7,290 bases of DNA from an uncultured Eubacterium sp. Its GTDB lineage: Bacteria; Bacillota; Clostridia; Lachnospirales; Lachnospiraceae. The translations under genes and the position numbers were made by a program. Where the stretch lies: NCBI GenBank assembly GCA_902475415.1, contig CABRZK010000126.1, forward strand, positions 1-7,290. The letters run 5' to 3'. Below the pieces are notes generated by a model. It searched no databases and was not told the DNA's origin. It saw only the letters and a program-made list of their open reading frames with translations. Each line of letters begins with the position of its first letter. Positions within the stretch are counted from its first letter, which is position 1. Positions 1-6,738 of the stretch are shown here, piece after piece.

Positions 1-1218
1 CTCGCTGGTCACATAACTGATAGCACTGGTCAGCTGTCCTTCACCATCATAAGCTGATTTCGTCTGTGTATAAGTAGAATAATCCACATCATACTGATAC
101 AGATCACCTGCATCAACCACTTTTGAATTATTACCGCTTACCACAATGATACTTCCATCTGCCGGTGCCGTATCTGTATAGCTTGCATAAAAATTAGGCG
201 ATACTGCCGGATCTACATATTCCACTTTAATATGTGATGATTCATCCTCATAATTTTTCAATGTACGTGTTACCGTATCATCAGCACTCTTTTCACTGGA
301 AAGAACGTAAAATGTCACATCCTGTTTCAGTTTTTTTACAAGATTGATACTGTCATCTGTCAGTGAATACAGATTCTGAGTTGTCAGATCCACGTTCTTT
401 GCTTTTTCCGGAAGCTGATTGGCGAACACATTTACTGCTACTGCAATCGCAATTCCGATCACAACGAAACTGGAGTTAAATACACCACGGCGAATTTTTT
501 TTGCACTGACGGCCCAGCGGTGTTTCTGAACCACCTGACAGGTCAGGAATAAAAACAGTGCAGTTCCACTCACATAATAAACAATACCAGTCACATCCAA
601 CATGCCATTACTGAAATTACTCAAAGCGGAAGATGTGGAAAGACAATTCAAAATCTTCGTCAATGTGTTTCCACTGGATGAAATAATACTGGTAATTCCC
701 TCCATCATATAACCAATAAACAAAAGTGCAAAGGACAGTACCGCTGCAATCACCTGGCTTTCTGTCAGTGAAGACACAAAGACACAGATAGCAATTGACA
801 TACATCCGTAGAGCCATAAGCCTAAAATTGCCGCATAACTCTCAGCAATTGGCACACTGCCAAAACGTGAAAGTAACAACGGGCACAGACAAATAGCTCC
901 CACTACTACAGAAAACACAAGCACCAATGCAAAAAATTTACCCAAAATCACTTTTGGAATAGAAACAGGTGACGTATACAACAATTGATCTGTCTTTGTC
1001 CTGCGATCATCTGACATACTGCGCATTGCCAGAATCGGAATAATGATCAGTAAAACAAATGCTACATTATTTAACGAATATGATAAATATGGTGTTCCAT
1101 AAATCAAATTGTTAGCTACAAAATATAAATTGAATACAAAGAAAAATGCTGCGAGAAAAATCCATCCGATCACAGAGGTGAAATATGATTTTAATTCTCT
1201 TTTCAATACTGCTTTCAT
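1..1218 (-). CDS. ABC-2 permease fused to a GldG-like auxiliary domain (3' end outside window)
   Basis: The membrane partner of the preceding ATPase; 406 codons are visible and the frame is open at base 1. Residues 1-235 are an ABC-2 type permease like GldF: a basic amphipathic start (MKAVLKRELKSYF), about six membrane helices (near 15-35, 50-65, 95-116, 128-148, 155-172 and 209-229) and the conserved cytoplasmic motif MRSMSDDRRTKTDQLLYTSP (65-84). After a short basic linker (KHRWAVSAKKIRRG) a further helix (250-266) starts a GldG-like extracellular part with the typical NLYSLTDDS (282-290) and a following beta/alpha fold. In Bacteroidetes GldF and GldG are separate proteins; a single fused chain is known from Clostridia. 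The rest of the GldG domain and its usual closing helix lie beyond the window. The start at 1218 overlaps the ATPase stop and has a strong ribosome site. The transported substrate is unknown. Confidence 0.9.
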   Translation of the reverse strand, partial: MKAVLKRELKSYFTSVIGWIFLAAFFFVFNLYFVANNLIYGTPYLSYSLNNVAFVLLIIIPILAMRSMSDDRRTKTDQLLYTSPVSIPKVILGKFFALVLVFSVVVGAICLCPLLLSRFGSVPIAESYAAILGLWLYGCMSIAICVFVSSLTESQVIAAVLSFALLFIGYMMEGITSIISSSGNTLTKILNCLSTSSALSNFSNGMLDVTGIVYYVSGTALFLFLTCQVVQKHRWAVSAKKIRRGVFNSSFVVIGIAIAVAVNVFANQLPEKAKNVDLTTQNLYSLTDDSINLVKKLKQDVTFYVLSSEKSADDTVTRTLKNYEDESSHIKVEYVDPAVSPNFYASYTDTAPADGSIIVVSGNNSKVVDAGDLYQYDVDYSTYTQTKSAYDGEGQLTSAISYVTSE

Positions 1219-2243
1219 GCCTTATGCACCTCCTCAGATCCGGTTAATTCCAGGAATACATCTTCCAGTGTCTTTGTATTGACTTTCATTTCCAGCAACA
1301 CAACTTCATGTTCTACACAATACCGGAAAACAGATTCCCGAAGATCTCTGTTATCTTTCGCAAACAGAGTCAGATGGAACTCATAACTTTCCTCTTCTAT
1401 ATTTTTCTGGTTTTCTTCCGAAACTTCTACATTTTCCAGTTCTTCTTCCGATACGGAATTCTCATTAATTGGAATTTCCCGTATAATGTTGCATTCCTGC
1501 AAGCCATCTATCGCATTCAGCTCATCCAGTCGTTCTTTCCTGCCACGTACAACCACCTCCAGCTGCTGTGCACCACTCATGCGGCTTTCCAGGTGTTCCA
1601 TAGAGTCACTGGCCACCAGATTTCCTTTGGAAATGATAAATACATGATCACATACAGCGCTGATTTCCTGTAAAATATGAGAACTCAGAATCACAGTATG
1701 TTTTTCTTTCAGGGAACGGATCAAATCCCGGATTTCAATAATCTGTTTTGGATCGAGTCCCACCGTTGGCTCATCCAGAATAATAATCTCCGGCATTCCC
1801 ATCAGTGCCTGTGCCAGTCCCACACGCTGGCGATAACCTTTTGACAGATTTCGGATCAATCTGTCCTGTACATCATGAAGCTTGGTCAGATCCATCACCT
1901 GTTTGATGTCTGCGTTTCTCTCATGTTTATTCAGTTTTTTCAATTCGGCCACAAATTCCAGATATTCCAGCACCTTCATATCTCCGTACACCGGTGGAAT
2001 CTCCGGTAAATAACCGATACATTTTTTTGCCTCTTCCGGGTTTTTATTGATATCATACCCGTTAATTCTGACTTCCCCGGATGTAGCTCCGATATATCCC
2101 GTGATAATATTCATTGTCGTTGATTTACCGGCACCATTCGGTCCCAGAAATCCATAGATATTTCCAGGTTCCAGTGTCAGATTCAGATCATTAACAGCTA
2201 CATTCGTACCATATTTTTTTGTAAGATGACTGATTTCTATCAA
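1215..2243 (-). CDS. ABC transporter ATP-binding protein, GldA/NatA-like
   Basis: The cytoplasmic ATPase (342 residues from a TTG start) that should drive the ABC-2 permease encoded directly after it. Motifs in order: Walker A GPNGAGKST (34-42), YLPEIPP (79-84) where Glu81 takes the Q-loop place as in GldA-like ATPases, signature LSKGYRQR (133-140), Walker B with catalytic Glu in IIILDEPTVGLDP (153-165), and the H-loop SSHI with His189. Residues from about 225 on form an extra C-terminal domain common in GldA/CcmA-type exporter ATPases, here interrupted by an acidic stretch (about 259-286). All catalytic residues are present. The stop codon overlaps the permease start as ATGA, which couples their translation and supports a 1:1 complex. 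The substrate is unknown. Choosing the ATG at 2261 would add six unlikely residues. Identity is certain at family level; similarity to gliding-motility GldA does not mean gliding. Confidence 0.95.
   Translation of the reverse strand: MIEISHLTKKYGTNVAVNDLNLTLEPGNIYGFLGPNGAGKSTTMNIITGYIGATSGEVRINGYDINKNPEEAKKCIGYLPEIPPVYGDMKVLEYLEFVAELKKLNKHERNADIKQVMDLTKLHDVQDRLIRNLSKGYRQRVGLAQALMGMPEIIILDEPTVGLDPKQIIEIRDLIRSLKEKHTVILSSHILQEISAVCDHVFIISKGNLVASDSMEHLESRMSGAQQLEVVVRGRKERLDELNAIDGLQECNIIREIPINENSVSEEELENVEVSEENQKNIEEESYEFHLTLFAKDNRDLRESVFRYCVEHEVVLLEMKVNTKTLEDVFLELTGSEEVHKA
1227..1235 (-). promoter_or_regulatory. Ribosome binding site of the permease gene, inside the ATPase gene end
   Basis: GAGGAGGTG on the minus strand lies 8 nt before the permease ATG at 1218 and encodes residues E-E-V near the end of the ATPase. 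It is a near-perfect anti-16S match, so the permease is well translated despite the ATGA overlap with the ATPase stop. Confidence 0.85.
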
Positions 2244-2250
2244 AACACAA

Positions 2251-2258
2251 TCTCCTCC
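2251..2258 (-). promoter_or_regulatory. Ribosome binding site selecting a TTG start for the ABC ATPase
   Basis: The minus strand reads GGAGGAGA, then 7 nt, then TTG at 2243. The in-frame ATG at 2261 overlaps this site and has no ribosome site of its own, so its first codons would be the ribosome site itself. The TTG start also gives the usual family beginning, M-I-E-I-S-H-L-T-K-K-Y-G. Confidence 0.8.
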
Positions 2259-2271
2259 CATTTCTATACTA

Positions 2272-2296
2272 TTCGTTTTGTATCTTATAAAACAAA
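2272..2296. other. AT-rich dyad in the gap before the ABC operon
   Basis: Between the Ig-like gene and the ABC ATPase gene (83 nt) the minus strand has TTTGTTTT and AAAACGAA as 8-bp arms (one G-T pair) around a 9-nt loop. The stem is almost all A-T and no T tract follows, so it is a poor terminator and might be an operator. Overlapping hexamers TTGTTT and, 18 nt on, TAGTAT could form a weak promoter, but matches are only 3/6 and 4/6. Read-through from the kinase operon is therefore as likely as a separate start. Confidence 0.3.
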
Positions 2297-2326
2297 TGTG
2301 TTAAATATTGGGAAAAACTGTGTCGA

Positions 2327-4843
2327 TTATGTGTCCTGTCTTTTCTTTTCTGCATATATAACAACCGCCGTTATCATACACGCAATTATAATTCCGGCAA
2401 ACACCCACACTTTGATATTCGCACCATCGATTTCTCTGCTTTTTGTATACTGCGTATCATTATACTTTCTTTTTTCCATTTCCCGCTTCATTTTGCGCAG
2501 ACTTCTCTGGTTTTTAGCCACAGATACATTTCTGATCATCCTGTGGTATTCATTAGATCCTCCTTCTTTTTTCCATGCGTGATCTGTACACACAATTTCC
2601 ACCTGCTGTTCCACGCCTTCCGGAACAGCAAAGAAGATCTGGCCATCATGTTCTGATAAATATTGTTCCAGTTTCTGTCCTGATAAGTTGACGAGTTCTG
2701 TCTGACTTTTTTCTTCAGGATCAGCCAATATCACCCGAAAACTTTTCAATTTTCCACCTTCATCCGTTGGTACAGCCAGCACCTGCTGTTCACTCACCTG
2801 ATATGTCTGATTATCTTCCAGTCCTTCCAGTAAAACCATCGGTGCCGTACGATCCACCACCCAGCTCAGTTTTAATTCTTTGATATCACTGTATGCTCTG
2901 GTTCCGGTTTTATCCTGAGATTCTACCATCAGATGATACTCTCCCTCTTCTGCAAAAAGTTCTTTTTTCACAAGATAGCGACGCATACTCCAGGTTTCAT
3001 CACTGCCTTCTGTCACTGTAGTAAAATCTTTTCCTTCCTGCAGAATAGTTCCATTCAGCCGCACAGCATAATGTTCTACCGGATCCGTATTAATTTCCCG
3101 GATTTCCACATCCTCATCTGCCTGATAAATATAGTAACGCTTACCCCATTCTGTAATCACATCATCTGCTTCAAAAGTTGAACCCCGGCGGTTAATAGAA
3201 AATTTCACACTCTGATATTCTCTTCCATCTTCCAGTCTGATTCCATATGATACATTTCCGGCATAATCTGCTGCCTGACAGGTCAGTGTATAGACTCCAT
3301 CCTCGGTCAGCTCCGGAATCTGATAAAGTATACCCCCGGAATTTTCGTTTTTTGCCACAGCATCCAGTATTATTTCTTCTGTCAGGTATGTTCCGTTTTT
3401 CTCCGATATCACCCGCTTTAGCATGGGCTGTATACTTTCCTCATCAAGTCCCTGCTGTTCATCAAGGATACGGAGTTCCGCCCCATGCACACCTTCCTTT
3501 CGTGCTGTGTTCGCATGTATCCCGGACAATGCTATCACGGGCGCTGATTGGTCAATCACAATCGGTACCGACTGATACGGTTCCATTTCATTTCCATAAG
3601 AATCTCTGTATGTCGTACTGATCTGATATTCCCCATCCTCTTTTAATGATACCATACACTGATACTCTTTCTTTCCGGTCTGTTTCCATGTCACAGTCTT
3701 CTCCTGATCTATACCATTTTTTGTCACAGTTAACATTACACCATCTGATTCAAAGTTTGCCTCTGTCAGCGTCAATATCAGTTCGACTGCACCTGCATAA
3801 TAGTCTTTGCCATTTTTTGACTGTACCGGCAGTTTCCGTTCTACCATTAATATTGGACTGGTCGTATCAATTACCTGTTTTCCCATACACTCTTTTTCCA
3901 GACTGTGTCCGGCCAGATCCGTATATTTTAACTGCATTCGATACTGACCATCCAGTTGAAAGGGAATCACCGCACGCCACAAAATCGGATCACTTTCATC
4001 CCTTTTCCACTCTGACCAGCTAGTCAGTTTTTTACATTCCAGACTTTCCCAGGCATCTTCCGTTCGGTCCTCATCTGATTTTAGCCACATCCTCCATTCG
4101 ACCTCTGACGGGCGAAAATTTGCATCCCGAATCAGCACTTCTGCCTGTTGCTCTGACACTGCAAGTATCGCTTCCGGCGCAGTACGGTCAATCGTTACAA
4201 CTGCAGATTCATACTCACAATCCGTTTCATTTTTTCCTCCATATTGTCCATCTTCTTTCTTTACTCCAATCTCATAATCGCCTTCTGCAAAGCAGGAAAT
4301 ACGCAACTGATAAATGCCGCTTTCTTCCTGAAATTCCCATCCTGATATCTGGCATAAAAAATCCAACGTTTCTTCCTGAGTCACAAAATCATTCCAGATT
4401 TCTCTCCCATTACGCCGGATACGTACCTTTAAATTTGCATATTCTTCTCTTTCTTCTGTTGTTTTGTCATCTTTTTCATCTGTAAAATCATCCGCTTCTT
4501 CCTTCTGATCCATGTCGCCTTTTTTCTCTTCCCTGTATGCTCCATGTAGCTCTACACATACGCTTGCAGGCCCGTCATAAATCAGCTGTGCTGTCTCATC
4601 TATCTCTTTTTCCGTCAGAGTTTCCCTGAAATAATATGATCCATGATCCCGTCTGACCACATTTTTTCGCTGTCCCAGCTCCATGTCTTCATACGAGAAA
4701 TAAACAGACGATACCATCTCATCATCTTCTGTTTCATCTTCCGTTGCATATCCGGTATGGTTTTCTGCCTGCACCGGCAGTCCGCTTCCAACGGCACACA
4801 AAAACATGCTACATGCGCACAATACCCCCAACAATCTCTTCAT
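2327..4843 (-). CDS. Exported, C-terminally membrane-anchored protein with tandem Ig-like domains
   Basis: An 838-residue surface protein. It begins with a signal peptide (basic MKR, hydrophobic core, likely cleavage after VQA at residue 26) and ends with one membrane helix (about 809-830) plus the cytoplasmic tail AEKKRQDT; there is no LPXTG. The outside part carries Ig-like repeats marked by D-x-[TS]-[AS]-P at 219 (DRTAP), 326 (DTTSP), 431 (DQSAP) and 664 (DRTAP). Strand motifs typical of these modules recur: IRDANF (238) and LTEANF (359), and D-x-A/Y-G-N/H turns at 309, 414 and 526. A module without the Pro motif starts near NRRGSTF (551). An acidic, probably disordered stretch covers about 105-135, and a basic helix (779-794) precedes the membrane anchor. 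The start at 4843 has a perfect ribosome site and sits 20 nt after the kinase stop, so the two are co-transcribed. Adhesion, sensing or scaffolding for the kinase is possible; the function is unknown. The domain call is confident, the role is not. Confidence 0.85.
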   Translation of the reverse strand: MKRLLGVLCACSMFLCAVGSGLPVQAENHTGYATEDETEDDEMVSSVYFSYEDMELGQRKNVVRRDHGSYYFRETLTEKEIDETAQLIYDGPASVCVELHGAYREEKKGDMDQKEEADDFTDEKDDKTTEEREEYANLKVRIRRNGREIWNDFVTQEETLDFLCQISGWEFQEESGIYQLRISCFAEGDYEIGVKKEDGQYGGKNETDCEYESAVVTIDRTAPEAILAVSEQQAEVLIRDANFRPSEVEWRMWLKSDEDRTEDAWESLECKKLTSWSEWKRDESDPILWRAVIPFQLDGQYRMQLKYTDLAGHSLEKECMGKQVIDTTSPILMVERKLPVQSKNGKDYYAGAVELILTLTEANFESDGVMLTVTKNGIDQEKTVTWKQTGKKEYQCMVSLKEDGEYQISTTYRDSYGNEMEPYQSVPIVIDQSAPVIALSGIHANTARKEGVHGAELRILDEQQGLDEESIQPMLKRVISEKNGTYLTEEIILDAVAKNENSGGILYQIPELTEDGVYTLTCQAADYAGNVSYGIRLEDGREYQSVKFSINRRGSTFEADDVITEWGKRYYIYQADEDVEIREINTDPVEHYAVRLNGTILQEGKDFTTVTEGSDETWSMRRYLVKKELFAEEGEYHLMVESQDKTGTRAYSDIKELKLSWVVDRTAPMVLLEGLEDNQTYQVSEQQVLAVPTDEGGKLKSFRVILADPEEKSQTELVNLSGQKLEQYLSEHDGQIFFAVPEGVEQQVEIVCTDHAWKKEGGSNEYHRMIRNVSVAKNQRSLRKMKREMEKRKYNDTQYTKSREIDGANIKVWVFAGIIIACMITAVVIYAEKKRQDT

Positions 4844-4854
4844 TCTTTCTCTTT

Positions 4855-4860
4855 CCTCCT
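4855..4860 (-). promoter_or_regulatory. Ribosome binding site of the Ig-like protein gene
   Basis: A perfect AGGAGG on the minus strand lies in the 20-nt gap after the kinase stop codon, 11 nt before the ATG at 4843. It decides the start: the open frame continues upstream to 4915 inside the kinase gene, but only the ATG at 4843 has this site and begins a signal peptide. Confidence 0.9.
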
Positions 4861-4863
4861 GCT

Positions 4864-6579
4864 TTATTCCTGTACACTTTCTATTTTTTCTGTCAGCTCC
4901 TCCACAGCCTGGCATAACTCCTGTACAGACCCTTCCAGTTCTTTCTGATGTATCTGTTCCACATCACTGGACAAATTCTGCAAAAATAAAAGCAGATCAT
5001 CTGATGATGCCACTTTCAGGAACACCTCCGTATCCGTATTCAGCAGTCTGACCAGCTCTGCCCAGACTTGAAATCGGTCATCCATATCTTTCAGTTCCAG
5101 CGCATTTTGTCTCAATTTCCGGACATTCATCCACAACTGTTCTGATACGTCATATACTTTTTCCGGCTGGATGATATGAGATTCCTGATATTTACGAAGC
5201 AGATCCAGACAATCTGCAATCTGACAATAGCTTTTTGCTGCCAGGATCTCATTTTCCACTTCTCTGAGCCACCTTTTCGCATTCTGATAACGATCCCTCT
5301 CCACATTTACCTCTGAGAATTGTAAAAAACACATCCCTATCTCATAGCATACTTTGATATATCCATTTCGGTTTTGTTCTTTCAATTCTTCCATAACCAT
5401 ACGAGGCTTCCCTTTTTTTCCTGCAGTTTCTTCCGAAATACCGGTCCACAGACGATTCAGTTTCTGACCTTCTTCTCTTGTCAGTATCAAATCATTGATC
5501 AAAAATTCTGTCAAAGCCTCATATGCTTCTGTTCTCCCGGGACTTTGCAGTATCAAGCTGTAATAACCGTCATATGTATCTGTCTGCAATAATTCCTGGG
5601 TATAACGATCTGTATCGTCCTGTTCCAGTCTGTATCTTTCATTGTTCCGTTCCGACAACATATACATCACTGCCACGACAGCCAGTATGATAGCAACACC
5701 TTTCCGCAGATACCCCCTCCATTGTCTTTCTGCCTGTTTTCCTCTCTTATGTTGCACTTTCTGCTGTTTTTGCTGCAGTTGTCGTAAATCTGCACACAAT
5801 TCGGCACAACTTTGATAACGCTTCTTAGGATCTTTTCTGGTACACTTCCAGATAATCTGTTCCATCCGGGATGATTTTTTCCTGCCGCTGCGCCTTCCAC
5901 GCTGTCCTGCCCGGATCCCCTTTCCGGGATGTTCTCCCGTCAGCAAATGATAAAGCGTTGCTCCCAAGCAATAAATATCCGTTCGGACATCCGTCTCACC
6001 ATTTCCCCCAAACTGCTCTGGTGCTGCATAACCAACAGTTCCAAGGCAGACGGTATCTGTATACTTTTTCCCACTGTATTCTCTGGCCGTTCCAAAATCG
6101 ATCAACGCCAGTCGTCCATCCTGTTTTTCAATAATATTGGCCGGTTTCATATCCCGGTAAACAACCGGAGGCGACTGTGCATGCAAATATTCAAGCACCT
6201 CACACAGCTGTATCCCCCAGAGAAGAACACGTTCCAGTGGCTGCGCCCCTTCCTTCTCCAGACGTTCACTCAGCAAATCTCCTTCAACAAACTCCATCAC
6301 CAGAAAAAAACGTCCTGACTCTTCTATCACATCAATAATTTCCGGCAAACCAGGATGTTTCAGCTTCTTCATCATGTTAATTTCCCGCAATAATCCCTGC
6401 ATCGCCGCAACATCCTGATGATCCTGGCGCAACTCTTTCATTGCCCACTTTCGGTTTACTGCCTCATTTACCACCAGATATACACGGCTCATCCCTCCAT
6501 GACCGATTTCCCTGATAATTCTGTACTTGCCATTGATTAAGGAGCCGCAAAGCAGGCAGGAATCTTCCCTGCCTTTCAT
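4864..6579 (-). CDS. Membrane Hanks-type serine/threonine protein kinase with helical extracytoplasmic domain
   Basis: A 571-residue kinase that should transfer phosphate from ATP to Ser/Thr of proteins. Visible motifs: Gly-rich loop GHGGMSRVY (26-34), ATP-anchoring Lys48 in AMKEL, helix-C Glu66, catalytic loop YRDMKPAN (141-148; Asp143, Lys145, Asn148), DFG 161-163, APE 186-188 and TDIYCLG (200-206). All catalytic residues are kept, so it should be active; Tyr replaces the His of HRD, as in many Firmicute kinases. A basic Arg/Lys-rich stretch (223-235) replaces the usual Pro-rich C-lobe loop. A Gln/Lys-rich linker (265-290) leads to one membrane helix (about 294-309). Residues 310-571 are charged, helical and outside by topology; they lack PASTA repeats and I recognise no family. 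The open frame continues upstream to 6798, but that part crosses the terminator and promoter, so I start at 6579. An Ig-like membrane protein follows 20 nt downstream. Kinase identity is certain; its signal and targets are unknown. Confidence 0.95.
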   Translation of the reverse strand: MKGREDSCLLCGSLINGKYRIIREIGHGGMSRVYLVVNEAVNRKWAMKELRQDHQDVAAMQGLLREINMMKKLKHPGLPEIIDVIEESGRFFLVMEFVEGDLLSERLEKEGAQPLERVLLWGIQLCEVLEYLHAQSPPVVYRDMKPANIIEKQDGRLALIDFGTAREYSGKKYTDTVCLGTVGYAAPEQFGGNGETDVRTDIYCLGATLYHLLTGEHPGKGIRAGQRGRRSGRKKSSRMEQIIWKCTRKDPKKRYQSCAELCADLRQLQQKQQKVQHKRGKQAERQWRGYLRKGVAIILAVVAVMYMLSERNNERYRLEQDDTDRYTQELLQTDTYDGYYSLILQSPGRTEAYEALTEFLINDLILTREEGQKLNRLWTGISEETAGKKGKPRMVMEELKEQNRNGYIKVCYEIGMCFLQFSEVNVERDRYQNAKRWLREVENEILAAKSYCQIADCLDLLRKYQESHIIQPEKVYDVSEQLWMNVRKLRQNALELKDMDDRFQVWAELVRLLNTDTEVFLKVASSDDLLLFLQNLSSDVEQIHQKELEGSVQELCQAVEELTEKIESVQE

Positions 6580-6584
6580 AGCAT

Positions 6585-6593
6585 CCCGCCTTT
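6585..6593 (-). promoter_or_regulatory. Ribosome binding site deciding the kinase start
   Basis: The minus strand reads AAAGGCGGG and then, after 5 nt (ATGCT), the ATG at 6579. The match to AAGGAGG is interrupted and the spacing is short, so it is a moderate site. It is nevertheless the only in-frame start downstream of the promoter and just before the kinase domain. The ATG inside the spacer is in another frame and stops after two codons. Confidence 0.6.
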
Positions 6594-6612
6594 CCCTTTT
6601 CGTTGTTTTCCA

Positions 6613-6641
6613 AGTATATACAGCGCCCAGCTCTACGTCAA
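6613..6641 (-). promoter_or_regulatory. Sigma-70/SigA-type promoter of the kinase operon
   Basis: On the minus strand TTGACG (6641-6636, five of six consensus bases) is followed after exactly 17 nt by TATACT (6618-6613, five of six). Transcription should start near 6606, leaving a leader of roughly 25-30 nt before the kinase ATG at 6579. This is the best promoter match I found in the window, and its place argues against translation starting upstream of it. Confidence 0.75.
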
Positions 6642-6642
6642 T

Positions 6643-6667
6643 CTGGCATTTTAACCTAAAATGGCAG
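6643..6667. promoter_or_regulatory. 25-bp imperfect palindrome, candidate regulator-binding site of the kinase operon
   Basis: On the plus strand the arms CTGGCATTTTA (6643-6653) and TAAAATGGCAG (6657-6667) are inverted repeats around the trinucleotide ACC, with 10 of 11 positions pairing; the only mismatch is 6646 against 6664. The element ends 1 nt upstream of the -35 hexamer at 6636-6641 as read on the minus strand, a usual place for a dimeric activator (about -36 to -60). No T tract follows it in either direction, so it is not a terminator. The regulator is unknown. The dyad is plain in the sequence; its function is inferred. Confidence 0.5.
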
Positions 6668-6738
6668 CTATACAATTTGCACAAAACAGAACCGTTTTTG
6701 TCCATTCCCTGCAACCGTACATCCTTTCTGCATGCATC

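Noticed and set aside
3247..4485. Series of plus-strand open frames (also at 617, 1308, 2226, 2933, 4643, 4806, 5374, 5871, 5929, 6527 and 6732)
   Set aside because: All lie antisense to well-supported minus-strand genes, have Ser/Phe/His/Leu-rich antisense composition and lack ribosome sites.
4615..4797. Minus-strand open frame of 60 codons inside the signal-peptide region of the Ig-like gene
   Set aside because: It lies wholly within the Ig-like gene in another frame, has no ribosome site and no protein-like pattern.
4811..4843. Possible lipoprotein signal (LCAC at residues 8-11) in the Ig-like protein
   Set aside because: The Cys would come after only ten residues, too early for a complete hydrophobic core, and a good signal peptidase I site (VQA) follows at residue 26. 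The C-terminal anchor makes a lipid anchor unnecessary.
5667..5900. Minus-strand open frame of 77 codons inside the kinase gene
   Set aside because: It overlaps the kinase in a different frame, without a ribosome site or recognisable motif; the kinase frame has full motif support here.
6543..6558. Zinc-ribbon start on the kinase (CLLCG at residues 8-12)
   Set aside because: Only one C-x-x-C pair is present before the kinase domain begins; a ribbon needs a second pair, which is absent.
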